Source: Bacteroidia bacterium
Lineage (GTDB): Bacteria; Bacteroidota; Ignavibacteria; SZUA-365
Assembly: GCA_027493955.1 (NCBI GenBank)
Contig: JAOSJT010000001.1
Span: forward strand, 3,025,131 to 3,089,130
Direction of reading: 5' to 3'
DNA: 64,000 nt
The position numbers were made by a program, and so were the translations under genes. Shown one piece after another: positions 47,316 through 56,185 of the stretch. The notes under the pieces are model-generated. The model did no database searches. It saw nothing but the letters and a program-made list of their open reading frames with translations, and was not told the origin of the DNA. Position 1 is the first letter of the stretch; every line of letters starts with the position of its first letter.

Positions 47316-47712
47316 CGCGCAGGGTAAACGCGATAGTGCTTTCAAAATTCCGGAGCTGATGCTCCGCAAATAACCGCACCCCCGCGACATCGATGCCCAT
47401 GAACCACGCCGGCGCCAGGCGGAGTTTGGGCAGCGCTTTCTCGAGATGATTCCGCGCTCCCTTGTAGCGTCCGCTGCGCTTGAGATGCACGCCGGAGGCG
47501 ACCTGTATCAGCGCACGAATAAAAATCTCCGCGTCGTCCGCCGCATCGTCGCCCATAAGCAGCCAGGCCGCTTCCCAGGACTCATGCGCGTGCCAATGCT
47601 TCCCGCTGTTGAACAAACCGATGCCGCGAAGAAAATGCTCACGCTGCGCGTCGGTCAGCCGGGGTTCGGTCAGACCGTGCAGCTCTTCAACTTGACGCTT
47701 TCTGGGAGGCAT
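47296..47712 (-). CDS. DUF309 family protein
   Basis: A 138-residue protein with the DUF309 signature FNSGKHWHAHESWEAAWLL, followed by ALIQVASGVHLKRSGRYKGARNHLEKALPKL. The family is a small helical protein of unknown function, possibly metal-binding through the HxxHExW motif. It overlaps the end of the kinase gene on the other strand by 20 bp and begins 4 bp after the membrane-protein gene at 47717. Confidence 0.92.
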   Translation of the reverse strand: MPPRKRQVEELHGLTEPRLTDAQREHFLRGIGLFNSGKHWHAHESWEAAWLLMGDDAADDAEIFIRALIQVASGVHLKRSGRYKGARNHLEKALPKLRLAPAWFMGIDVAGVRLFAEHQLRNFESTIAFTLRVRPSGA

Positions 47713-47716
47713 GGAC

Positions 47717-48106
47717 TCAGGAAGCGGAGGGTGTCGCAGCGCCGCGCTGACGACGGGCGTCGACGAAGGATTTCACCGCAAGGACAATAAATGCGATCAT
47801 GAGCAAGGCCATGACGCTCTGCATGATGGTCGCGAGCGGACGCGGCACGTCCCCTCCGCCAAGCAGCGTAAACAGGGACGTCAACCCGCGCACCGAGCCT
47901 GCGAAGCCGAGCACGGCCAGCACAGCGGCGGCGTGCATGAGATGCTTGCGCAAGCGCTCCTTACGCGCGAGAACACCAAGCAGGATAAAGACGACACCGA
48001 AAAAGCTCGGGATCAGAGCGGTGAAGCTCTCGGCGCCCGATCCGATATATCCGAAAATTCCAAGTGCGGTGAGAATGATACCAAGCCATAGCGTCAGGGA
48101 CGGCAT
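47717..48106 (-). CDS. Four-helix small membrane protein
   Basis: I choose ATG 48106 with GGAGT upstream. The 129-residue product has four predicted membrane helices: LTLWLGIILTALGIFGYIG, LIPSFFGVVFILLGVLA, AAAVLAVLGFAGSV and SVMALLMIAFIVLAVKSFV. A short basic loop (RKERLRKH) and a basic tail suggest an N-in/C-in topology. The pattern is known in small uncharacterised proteins of several phyla. It is cotranscribed with DUF309; four bases separate them. Confidence 0.8.
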   Translation of the reverse strand: MPSLTLWLGIILTALGIFGYIGSGAESFTALIPSFFGVVFILLGVLARKERLRKHLMHAAAVLAVLGFAGSVRGLTSLFTLLGGGDVPRPLATIMQSVMALLMIAFIVLAVKSFVDARRQRGAATPSAS

Positions 48107-48238
48107 AGAAATACTCCGGTTCAATGTATGTGGAAGCTCCTCCAGATATTCCACAACACCGCACCCCCGCTGAAGGTTTCACAGCGCGGGGCTGGATACG
48201 TAAAATCCGCTTCTGATAGCTGGTGGAAAGGTGAGAAG

Positions 48239-48303
48239 GTGAAATGGTGAAAAGGTAATAGCGATCCCAACCTTTTTACCTTTTTTCCTTTTCACCGTTT
48301 CAC
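48239..48303. repeat. Imperfect inverted repeat of gtgaaa/ggtgaaaagg words
   Basis: Left arm gtgaaatggtgaaaaggtaa (48239-48258) pairs with an imperfect right arm at 48276-48303 that carries an 8-base expansion (ccttttttccttttcaccg). It lies just beyond the copA stop and could end that transcript on the minus strand. Confidence 0.65.
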
Positions 48304-48319
48304 GATCCAAATCTTTTCA

Positions 48320-50602
48320 TCATCCTACGGAGTCTGTCCTTTTTTCTCTCCGCGCTCCGCTCCCGACCCGCAGCAGCAGCGAATTCCCCAGCACACTCAC
48401 GGAACTGAACGCCATCGCGGCCGCCGCAATCATGGGCGAGAGCAGACCGGAGGCGGCCAGCGGTATGCCGATGACGTTGTACACGAAAGCCCAGTACAGG
48501 TTCTGTCGAATTTTGCGCAATGTCGCTTTCGAAAGTCGGAGGGCGTCCACGACACCATGCAAATCCCCGCGCATGAGTATCATGTCGGCCGTCTCCATGG
48601 CGATGTCCGTTCCGCTTCCCATGGCGATGCCCAGATCCGCACGCGCCAGAGCGGGAGCGTCGTTGATACCATCGCCCGCCATGGCGACGATATTCCCGGC
48701 CTCCTGCAAGCGACGAATTTCGGCTTCCTTGCCCGCCGGCAATATTCCTGCCAGGACGCGCTCTATTCCCGCCTCTTGTGCTATACCATTTGCGGCCGCC
48801 TCTGCATCCCCGGTCAGCATTATGACCTCAATCCCCTGCCTCCGCAACGCCGCCACCGCTTGCACGGAACTTGGCCGCACCGCGTCAGCCAACACGAATG
48901 TGGCCGCATGATGTCCGTTGACCGCGGCATGCAATACGGTTGCCCCCGCCTGCGCGTCCAGGTCTTCCGGGAGCCGGACGCCGTACATGCGCATCAGAGC
49001 GGGACTGCCGATCAGCACAGAATCTGCTCCGACAAAGGCTGAAACACCCAGCCCGGGTTCGTACTGAAACGATTCCGCCTCGAGCCGCACATCGCCCGGC
49101 GCATACACATGGTCCAGGATCGCGCGCGCCAGAGGATGCTCGGAGTTGCGCTCCGCAGCCGCCACAAGCATTTTCACATTGGCCTCGTCCATTCCCTCCG
49201 CGACACGCATGAGCACGACACGAGGCTTGCCTTCGGTAATGGTGCCGGTTTTGTCGAGCACCACCACATTTACCGAGCGGGCACGCTCGAAGGCCTCGGC
49301 GTTGCGTATCACTATGCCCCTGTCTGCGCCGACACCCACACCTACCATGATCGCCGCCGGGGTTGCCAGTCCCAGTGCGCAGGGACAGGCGATGATGAGC
49401 ACCGCGACCAGATGCATCAGTGCGACGGAGAGTTCCGCGCCGACAGCCATCCAGAAAATCCCTGTAACTCCCGCGATGCCGATAACGATGGGCACAAAAA
49501 CCGCCGCGACTTTGTCCACCAGGCGTTGCACGGGAGCCTTCGATCCCTGCGCCTCATCCACCAGACGGATGATATGCGCGAGCACCGTCTCACTGCCCAC
49601 CGCCGTGGCTTCGATACGCAGACTTCCTTCCTGATTCACCGTGCCACCGATCACGCGGTCGCCCTCACGCTTCTCCACGGGCAGCGGCTCGCCGGTGATC
49701 ATCGATTCATCCACGCTGCTGCTGCCCGTACGAACGGTACCGTCCACAGGAATGCGCTCGCCGGGACGCACGAGCACCACATCCCCATGCGATAATTCAC
49801 CGATTGGTATATCGACGTCGCCGTCGTCGCGCACGATACGCGCCGTTGCCGGTTGCAAGCCGACGAGTTTTCTGATCGCGTCGGAGGCCCGTTGCTTCGC
49901 GCGGGTTTCGAGATATTTTCCCAGCAATATCAGTGTGATGATGGTGGCGCTGGTATCGAAATACACTTCGCCGTGTCCGGGATGCAGCCGCAGCCACTGC
50001 GGAAACAGGACGGCGATCGAACTGTACGCGAAGGCCGCTCCCGTCCCAACCGCCACCAGTGTATTCATATCCGCCGTGGCGTGACGCAGTGCCGCAAGAA
50101 AGCCTGTAAAAAATCTTCTTCCCGGAAACAACAGCACCGGCGCGGTGAGGAGCAACAGAATGCGATTGGTATCGTCGATGGATATCGGCCACACCGCCGC
50201 GACCGACGGAAACATGGTCAGCATGCTGATGAGCATGACGGGTAATGTCAGCGCTCCCGACGTTATCAAATCCCTGCGCAATGCACGGACGTCGCTCTCG
50301 TCCGCAGAGGCAGCGTCGGCAAAGACCTCGGCCGTACTGTCGCTCCGCGCGCTCTCATCCGGGATGGTCAGCGTGTAGCCGGCCTTGCGTACGGCCGCTT
50401 CGAGAGCATGCATATCCGTATCCGCCGCAACGCTGACGACAGCCTTATTCGATGCCAGATTGACGGAGGCCTTCTCGACGCCCGGCGTTTGCAGCAGTGT
50501 CGTCTCCACACGCAAGACGCAGCTGGCGCAGGTCATACCCTTGACGGGCAGACTCAAGGTGCGGATCCCGCCAACGGTTGCGGAGGGCGTCTCGTCGCTC
50601 AC
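48320..50602 (-). CDS. copA: Copper-exporting P1B-type ATPase
   Basis: A 760-residue enzyme from GTG 50602. The N-terminal heavy-metal domain (about 12-80) has GMTCASC. Eight membrane helices include the ion path CPC in [20 protein letters not shown] (near residue 400). The phosphorylation site is [11 protein letters not shown] (near 448), the N-domain has EHPLARAIL, and the hinge is [26 protein letters not shown]. The pattern is that of Cu(I) exporters, moving copper from cytoplasm to periplasm. The start overlaps the CopZ stop (GTGA), so chaperone and pump are coupled. Confidence 0.95.
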   Translation of the reverse strand: MSDETPSATVGGIRTLSLPVKGMTCASCVLRVETTLLQTPGVEKASVNLASNKAVVSVAADTDMHALEAAVRKAGYTLTIPDESARSDSTAEVFADAASADESDVRALRRDLITSGALTLPVMLISMLTMFPSVAAVWPISIDDTNRILLLLTAPVLLFPGRRFFTGFLAALRHATADMNTLVAVGTGAAFAYSSIAVLFPQWLRLHPGHGEVYFDTSATIITLILLGKYLETRAKQRASDAIRKLVGLQPATARIVRDDGDVDIPIGELSHGDVVLVRPGERIPVDGTVRTGSSSVDESMITGEPLPVEKREGDRVIGGTVNQEGSLRIEATAVGSETVLAHIIRLVDEAQGSKAPVQRLVDKVAAVFVPIVIGIAGVTGIFWMAVGAELSVALMHLVAVLIIACPCALGLATPAAIMVGVGVGADRGIVIRNAEAFERARSVNVVVLDKTGTITEGKPRVVLMRVAEGMDEANVKMLVAAAERNSEHPLARAILDHVYAPGDVRLEAESFQYEPGLGVSAFVGADSVLIGSPALMRMYGVRLPEDLDAQAGATVLHAAVNGHHAATFVLADAVRPSSVQAVAALRRQGIEVIMLTGDAEAAANGIAQEAGIERVLAGILPAGKEAEIRRLQEAGNIVAMAGDGINDAPALARADLGIAMGSGTDIAMETADMILMRGDLHGVVDALRLSKATLRKIRQNLYWAFVYNVIGIPLAASGLLSPMIAAAAMAFSSVSVLGNSLLLRVGSGARREKRTDSVG

Positions 50603-50805
50603 GATGCGAGAACGGTGTATCCTGCGGCCTCAATTGCCGCGATTATGCTCGCCAGGGGAGTCACCACTTCTTCGAAGGAAATGGACGCGGTCCCGATTGT
50701 CACATCGAGGATGTCCACGCCGGGGAGTGCGGCCAGAGCTCTGCGTATAGTCATCACGCAATGATTGCAGGTCATGCCGCCGATGGTCAGGGTTGTATGT
50801 GTCAT
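50599..50805 (-). CDS. copZ: Copper chaperone CopZ (HMA domain)
   Basis: A 68-residue single heavy-metal-associated domain from ATG 50805: [51 protein letters not shown]. The MTCNHC loop binds Cu(I) for transfer to CopA. An upstream extension to 50844 lacks family sequence; GACAGG precedes the chosen ATG. It is first in the copZ-copA pair, and 137 bp of promoter space separates it from the divergent peptidase gene. I see no clear copper-regulator box. Confidence 0.93.
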   Translation of the reverse strand: MTHTTLTIGGMTCNHCVMTIRRALAALPGVDILDVTIGTASISFEEVVTPLASIIAAIEAAGYTVLAS

Positions 50806-50942
50806 TCGATTGCCTGTCGTTGTGTTTGTATCTCTTCTGAACAAAAGTGCGCCGAAAAGAGTTTGGGGACAAGTGTATTCGCTCCGCTGTCAGCTGCGTA
50901 CTCTCACGCGACGATCGTATATTGTCCTTAAACCTGGAGCAC

Positions 50943-52604
50943 ATGACGCGATTCCGTCTTATATCCGCCTTGCTGCTGACGCCGCTTCTCGCGTGCGCGC
51001 AACCATCCGCCCTCGAGAAGCGCGTCCACGAGGCAATGCGGCGGGTTTCCGCGGCAGACATCATCCGGCATGCGACGGCGCTCGCACACGATTCTCTGTA
51101 CGGACGCGGTACAGGCAGCAAAGGTGAACGTCTTGCCGCCGCGTATATCGAGCAGGAGCTGCGGAATCTCGCCATACCCCCCGCCGGAGAAAACGGCGGC
51201 TACCTTCAGGCCATCCCTCTGCATGGCAGCGTCCCGCTCAGCGACAGCCGCTTGCAGCTCGCGGCCGGTGGCGTCATGCACGATTTCGCGCTGCGCAAGG
51301 ACTATTTGCTCTACAAAACGGGCGCGCAGACGTTTATTCCCCAACCGTTGCGTATGGTATTCGTCGGATACGGCATTGTTGCTCCGGAATTCGACTACAA
51401 TGATTATCAGAACATTGACGTCGCCGGAGCCATCGTCGTGTACCTGTCGGGAGAACCCTTGTCGGATGACGAAGGATTTTTTGACGGCCGACGTCCTTCC
51501 CTGCATGCCATTCCGGAAATGAAGCAGCGTGTCGCGTTGTCACGCGGCGCCCGTGGAAGCGTCATGCTCCCCTTGCCGCGCGAGAGCGTCGGCTATACCT
51601 GGTCTGATTGGGTGCAGATGTTCTCCTTCGAAGACGTCACCCTTCCCGTCACCGTACCCTCACATCTGAGCGTGCTCCTCAATCCGTCGCGGGCGCCGTT
51701 GCTGTTTGAAGGGGCCGCCTGGTCCTGGCGGGATGTGCTGGAACTCGATGCTTCGGGACGTATGCGAAGCTTCACGCTGGACACGCGTATGTCCTTTGCC
51801 GGGAGCTTCAAAGAGAGAGACTTTCTGGCGTACAATGTCGCCGCGTCTATCGAAGGCAGCGACCCGCTGCTGCGTGATTCCTGGGTGCTGTGTACGGCGC
51901 ACTATGATCATCTCGGTGTCGGACCAGTACTCGCGGGCGACTCGATTTATAATGGCATGGTGGATAACGCACTGGGCGTGGCCGCGACGCTCGAACTCGC
52001 ACGGCTGTTGTCCCGACCCGAATTCCGGCCGCGACGTTCTATTCTGTTTCTATTTGTCAGCGGGGAGGAGAAAGGATTGCTCGGCTCACAGTACTACTGT
52101 TCACACCCGCTCGTCCCCCTCTATAAGACGATCAGCGTTCTGAACATTGACGGAATCGGAATCATCGACACATTCGGCGACATAGTCGGCATCGGCAGCG
52201 AATTTTCCACGCTGCAGCAATTGCTGCGGCGCGTTGCCGTCGAGCTTGGACTCACCGTGTCGGAAATCCCGCCGGCGTTCGATCACCTGGATGCGTTCGC
52301 CAGTTCCGACCAGATCGCCTTCGCGCAGGCGGGTATTCCTGCCATGCTCGTCATGGAGGGTACGGAGTATCGGAATCTCGGACCGGAAGAGGGATTCCGC
52401 CGTTTCATCGAATGGGGCAAGGAGCGGTATCATACACCCTTCGACGACGCGGAGCAGCCTGTCGATACCGCCGCTGTAGGACATCACACCGTCGTACTGC
52501 TGGCCACTCTCGCGGCGCTTGCAGACACCTGGGAGGCGCCGCAATGGATACGCGGCACCAAATACATCAACGCGCGTCTTCAATCCATCGCGGAGGAACG
52601 ATGA
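50943..52604 (+). CDS. M28-family metallopeptidase with PA domain
   Basis: A 553-residue protein from ATG 50943 (GGAG upstream). The signal peptide ends near LLACAQP; the Cys in LLAC could be a lipobox. A PA-like insert (about 110-200) has MVFVGYGIVAPEFDYNDYQNIDVAGAIVVYLSGEP. Zinc motifs of M28 peptidases follow: TAHYDHLG (near 317), MVDNALGVAATLELARLL, FVSGEEKGLLGSQYY, LNIDGIG, and HTPFDD. It is probably a secreted aminopeptidase. Its stop overlaps the start of the PstS-like gene (ATGA). Confidence 0.93.
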   Translation: MTRFRLISALLLTPLLACAQPSALEKRVHEAMRRVSAADIIRHATALAHDSLYGRGTGSKGERLAAAYIEQELRNLAIPPAGENGGYLQAIPLHGSVPLSDSRLQLAAGGVMHDFALRKDYLLYKTGAQTFIPQPLRMVFVGYGIVAPEFDYNDYQNIDVAGAIVVYLSGEPLSDDEGFFDGRRPSLHAIPEMKQRVALSRGARGSVMLPLPRESVGYTWSDWVQMFSFEDVTLPVTVPSHLSVLLNPSRAPLLFEGAAWSWRDVLELDASGRMRSFTLDTRMSFAGSFKERDFLAYNVAASIEGSDPLLRDSWVLCTAHYDHLGVGPVLAGDSIYNGMVDNALGVAATLELARLLSRPEFRPRRSILFLFVSGEEKGLLGSQYYCSHPLVPLYKTISVLNIDGIGIIDTFGDIVGIGSEFSTLQQLLRRVAVELGLTVSEIPPAFDHLDAFASSDQIAFAQAGIPAMLVMEGTEYRNLGPEEGFRRFIEWGKERYHTPFDDAEQPVDTAAVGHHTVVLLATLAALADTWEAPQWIRGTKYINARLQSIAEER

Positions 52605-53482
52605 CGAAAAGCACTCCACCTCTTCCTCGCTTCAGGCGGACACTCGTCGCTGCTATCATCCTCGCGTTCTTCCTTGGCGGCTGCGGCAGCGGGAGCGATA
52701 CGACAACGGACACCCGATCCTCCGTGCGCATCAAGGGTTCCGATACCATGCTCCTGCTCACCACCCGTTGGGCCGAGGATTTCATGCGCGTCCATCCGCG
52801 GATCGCCGTCTACGCCGACGGCGGCGGAACGGAAACTGGTATTGAAGCGCTGATCGAAGGCGAAACCGACCTCTGCGCCGCTTCACGCACGCTGCGCGCG
52901 GAGGAAGTACGCCGCCTCTTGCAGAAGCGCGGTTCGCTCGGTATCAGCGTCCTCACCGCGAAGGACGCACTCAGTGTGTATCTTCACCCGGATAATCCTG
53001 TCGGTAGTCTTACGATAGAACAAATCACCGGCTTGTTCACGGGGGAAATCCGAAACTGGCGCACCGTCGGCGGCGCCGATCTGCCGGTGACCGTCATAAG
53101 CCGTCCCCCGAATTCAGGGACATTCCTCTTTTTTGAGGAGCATGTACTGCAGGGCAGGCCGTACAGCCGCGACGCCGAAACCGTTGCCAGTACGGATGCG
53201 GTGATACGGCGCGTGCGCGAGCTGCCCGGCGCTATCGGCTATGGCGGCCTCCCTTTCGGCGAGGATCTCCGCCACGTGGCCGTCGACGGCATCAAACCCA
53301 CGGCTGACAATGTGCGGAATGGATCCTATCCCATCTCCCGTTACCTTTATCTCTACGCCTCCCGTCCCCTCGAAGGCGAACTGAAGCTCTTCGTGGACTG
53401 GGTACTCAGCAACGCCGGACAAACCGTCGTCCGCAATGTGGGGTATATTCCGCTGTGGGAGGTTCCCTCGGACGGGAAGTGA
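52601..53482 (+). CDS. PstS-like phosphate-type solute-binding lipoprotein
   Basis: A 293-residue protein; ATG 52601 follows GGAGG. The signal ends with lipobox FFLGGCGSG. The PBP-like fold has IKGSDTMLLLTTRWAEDFMRVHP, the anion-binding GGGTETGIEALIEGETDLCAASRT, LTIEQITGLFTGEIRNWRTVGG, and PPNSGTFLFFEEHVL. PstS-type proteins bind phosphate, but no pstCAB lies nearby, and the pairing with a peptidase is unusual, so the ligand is uncertain. Confidence 0.9.
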   Translation: MTKSTPPLPRFRRTLVAAIILAFFLGGCGSGSDTTTDTRSSVRIKGSDTMLLLTTRWAEDFMRVHPRIAVYADGGGTETGIEALIEGETDLCAASRTLRAEEVRRLLQKRGSLGISVLTAKDALSVYLHPDNPVGSLTIEQITGLFTGEIRNWRTVGGADLPVTVISRPPNSGTFLFFEEHVLQGRPYSRDAETVASTDAVIRRVRELPGAIGYGGLPFGEDLRHVAVDGIKPTADNVRNGSYPISRYLYLYASRPLEGELKLFVDWVLSNAGQTVVRNVGYIPLWEVPSDGK

Positions 53483-53605
53483 CCACACCTCGTGTTCGTA
53501 GTCCCGTACGGTGTCGCGGTGATTGGAATTTCCGGCACAAAGACCTCTCCTCATTTCCGCGCATCCTCGAGCCAGGTCAATTACTCTCAGCGAGACTCCC
53601 TCGCC

Positions 53606-53884
53606 GCGCATCTGCGTTACATTCTCCTCTCCCCCCCGCGCCTCCGCATCTCTGCGCCTTTGCATCACATTCTCCTCTCCCCCCTGTGCCTCTGCATCTC
53701 TGCGCCTTTGCATCACATTCTCCTCTCCCCCCTGTGCCTCTGCATCTCTGCGCCTTTGCGTTACATTCTCCTCTCCCCCTGCGCCTCTGCATCTCTGCGC
53801 CTTTGCGTTACATTCTCCACTCCCCCTGCGCCTCTGCATCTCTGCGCCTTTGCGTTACATTCTCCTCTCCCCCCTGCGCCTCTG
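53606..53884. repeat. 48-bp tandem repeat array (about 5.5 copies)
   Basis: The block cattctcctctccccc recurs at 53620, 53668, 53716, 53764, 53811 and 53858, giving 48, 48, 48, 47 and 47 bp periods. Each unit also carries gcctctgcatctctgcgcc. The open frames across the array arise from the period being a multiple of three, and the two 47-bp steps shift frame, so I read it as noncoding. Confidence 0.93.
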
Positions 53885-54305
53885 ATGCATGTACGTCCAG
53901 ATTTTCAAAGCAGGATAAAGCGCAGCGACACACACACTCACGGACATTTATTCTCCGCTTTCTCCACTGCTCCCGATACCGGAAACAACGATGTCCGTGA
54001 ATTACGGACAAGCGGAGATACAATATCCTCTTCCACGGAAGAACCCGACACCGCCCTACGCACACGCTGTCAGCTAAAGCAAATACACATTTTACTCCCC
54101 AAAGACAGTGGTCTCAATTCCCGATCTCACACAGCTCGTGCTCAAGAATCGGTAATCTTATACCCACAATTTTATTGACCACACCCCCTGCACGCATGAA
54201 TAAAATCCCTGACTATGCCGTTGATTTTATTAGATTTGCGGTATAACTGGGTATACCATTCCCTATTTCTTACAAAATTGTAATGAAAAATGATGATTTA
54301 GGGAC
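53885..54305. other. Intergenic region with weak inverted repeats
   Basis: No family-like gene is seen. It has a 9-bp inverted repeat cacggacat (53939-53947) / atgtccgtg (53991-53999), an AT-rich stretch from about 54180, and a small palindrome ggtata-actggg-tatacc (54240-54257). Confidence 0.5.
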
Positions 54306-54334
54306 TTGACACCGCGATTTATTTTCCTTAACAT
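54306..54334 (+). promoter_or_regulatory. Sigma-70-like promoter
   Basis: TTGACA (54306-54311), a 17-base spacer and TAACAT (54329-54334). The -35 box is perfect and the -10 box matches four of six. It would start transcription near 54341, reading into the GC-rich hairpin region. Confidence 0.55.
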
Positions 54335-54340
54335 TGCATT

Positions 54341-54840
54341 GAGCTTTGACTCAATTTCCATAAGATTCTGTATTTCTTTCACTAACCTGACAGGAATCGT
54401 TCACATGGCAGCACGCACAATCATCACGGACCGTAAGCGCGGGGAAGATGAGGGACACGAAGCGGGTGGGACACACACAGTGACCGTGAGCGATTGGGGA
54501 AGGGTTTCCGTCAGGTTGGTATCCGCACAACAGGGGTCCCCGCGGTCCGGCGCTACCAGCGCGGACCGGGCTGTTCTCTGGGGGAGAATGGCGTTGGGGT
54601 CGGTCGGCAGGCGAGTGTACGGCATCGTACCGATGTCAAGCCGGACCGCGGGAAGGTGCGGAGCAGGTTTCCCTCATGGTTCTGGATCGCACGGACAGTC
54701 GGCCGGGCGGACGCAGGGAGTGTCCGCAGCAGGGAGCGGCGCTGTCGCTGTCGGTGTCTGCAGTACCGGATTCGTGACGACATCACCGTGGGGCGCATCG
54801 CGTCCGGGAGGCCGGGGAGCTCGCTCCCCGCTTCCCGGAC
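54341..54840 (+). ncRNA. Candidate structured noncoding RNA (or decayed gene)
   Basis: A GC-rich stretch of about 440 bp behind the promoter match has no convincing protein. It holds two strong hairpins. One is 54544-54567: ggtcc plus gcgct pairs with agcgc plus ggacc, with one bulged G and loop acc. The other is 54802-54840, about 18 bp with one bulged C and a TC loop. The 147-codon frame from 54405 (AGGAA upstream) is Gly/Ser/Arg-rich and family-less. It could be a leader RNA of the lipoprotein gene at 54923. Confidence 0.35.
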
Positions 54841-54922
54841 CGCAGTAATCGCATTCGGGACGCAGTCCGCTTTCAGAATGCACACCATTTTCCCTATTAT
54901 TCACCCGCAGCGGAATATTGAG

Positions 54923-56122
54923 ATGAAATACACCATGATGCATGACATTCTATCCTGGACTATTGAGAAAGACGACACACTGCAGCCGGCATCGCAAGAC
55001 CGCGGTTCTCACATTCACCGTTCTCCCTTCCAGACGGCTGCGCCTCCTGCCGGTCTCCGCATTGCCGGACACCAGTACAGCGCTCGTTTTCTGGCTGGTC
55101 TCGCGATGCTGCTCAGTGTTGTCCTCCTCCTCGCCTGCGACGACAATCCGCCCGACGCTCCCGTTGATCCCGTCCTCCCTCCAACCATTGATACCACCAG
55201 TCACGACTTCGTCTGGACCGTGGATACCATAGGCATGGAGCTGTCCTGGATCAACGATGTGGCGATTATTTCCGAAAATGACGTTTGGGTGGTGGGGATG
55301 TTCGAGCAAAGGGGAGACGACGGCCGCTACGATATTACGAAACGGGGCAACGCGGCACATTTCGATGGGAAAAAGTGGACGATTTATAATATCACTGATG
55401 GGACAAGGGGTTGGGGAGGAGAGAAGCGTGTTGTTTGTGCAGCTGGACCGGGGAATATCTGGATGATGAGCGGAGGCGGATGGCATTTTGACGGGAGCCG
55501 ATGGCGTTCACTTGATTTCTGGAGCCTTGGACATAAAGTATCCACACTTGACGCTTGGGTCTCTGATGATTTGAACACAAGGATTTTTGTGGGACCGGAC
55601 AGCAGTTTGGTTTATTTCAAGGACGGCGCGTATGTAAAACACCTCTCTGCTCCGGGGTATGATTTCAACGCGGTGGACGGCTTCTCGAACGGTGATGCAC
55701 TGATAGGGGCTGGCAAGTTCAATGTGGGTGCGCTATTCCGCATGAACCGCGAGGGTGGGTTCAGCACAGTGCTCAAATTGTCAAAGTATGAAATTGAAGA
55801 CGTCTCTGTCACAATACATGATGACATCGTTTTTACAACGAGACGCAACCTTTACCGATGCTACGGTGATCGCGCGATCGCGATGTTCGAAACCGATCAG
55901 AACATCTACGGTCTGAAGGCGAATACCGTAAATGACATCTTCATCGGAACGGGAAGCTCGACCATCTATCATTACAACGGCATCGATGTGAAAGACATCG
56001 GTCCGGACTATAGCGGGATCTGCTATGGTATGGGATTGACAGCCACAAAGGATCTCGTATACTTCATCGCCATAGGCGAAATGCAGCGCTGCCTCGTATT
56101 CCGGGGCGAACGAAAAAAATAA
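54923..56122 (+). CDS. Propeller-like lipoprotein, unknown function
   Basis: A 399-residue protein if ATG 54923 is used. The signal and lipobox LAMLLSVVLLLACDD lie about 55-70 residues in, unusually far, so the true start may be different, though no better ATG lies closer except inside the hydrophobic core. The mature part has repeated strand patterns: SWINDVAIISENDVWVVGMF, AAGPGNIWMMSGGGWHFDGSRW, FSNGDALIGAGKFNVGALFRM, KANTVNDIFIGTGSSTIYHYNG. These resemble beta-propeller glucosyl or BNR-type lipoproteins of FCB bacteria. It has no T9SS tail. A 63-bp gap leads to the phospholipase-like gene. Confidence 0.8.
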   Translation: MKYTMMHDILSWTIEKDDTLQPASQDRGSHIHRSPFQTAAPPAGLRIAGHQYSARFLAGLAMLLSVVLLLACDDNPPDAPVDPVLPPTIDTTSHDFVWTVDTIGMELSWINDVAIISENDVWVVGMFEQRGDDGRYDITKRGNAAHFDGKKWTIYNITDGTRGWGGEKRVVCAAGPGNIWMMSGGGWHFDGSRWRSLDFWSLGHKVSTLDAWVSDDLNTRIFVGPDSSLVYFKDGAYVKHLSAPGYDFNAVDGFSNGDALIGAGKFNVGALFRMNREGGFSTVLKLSKYEIEDVSVTIHDDIVFTTRRNLYRCYGDRAIAMFETDQNIYGLKANTVNDIFIGTGSSTIYHYNGIDVKDIGPDYSGICYGMGLTATKDLVYFIAIGEMQRCLVFRGERKK

Positions 56123-56185
56123 CGCCGGTTCTCCGGCATAGGGACAATTCATTATTCACCACCATCACACTCCCTGGGAGGATGT

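Noticed and set aside
53606-53884. Possible CRISPR array
   Set aside because: Whole 48-bp units are conserved, with no unique spacers, and no cas gene is in the window.
53455-54178. Overlapping frames rich in LCLCISAPL across the 48-bp array
   Set aside because: They are produced by a repeat period divisible by three in several frames, and the 47-bp units shift them.
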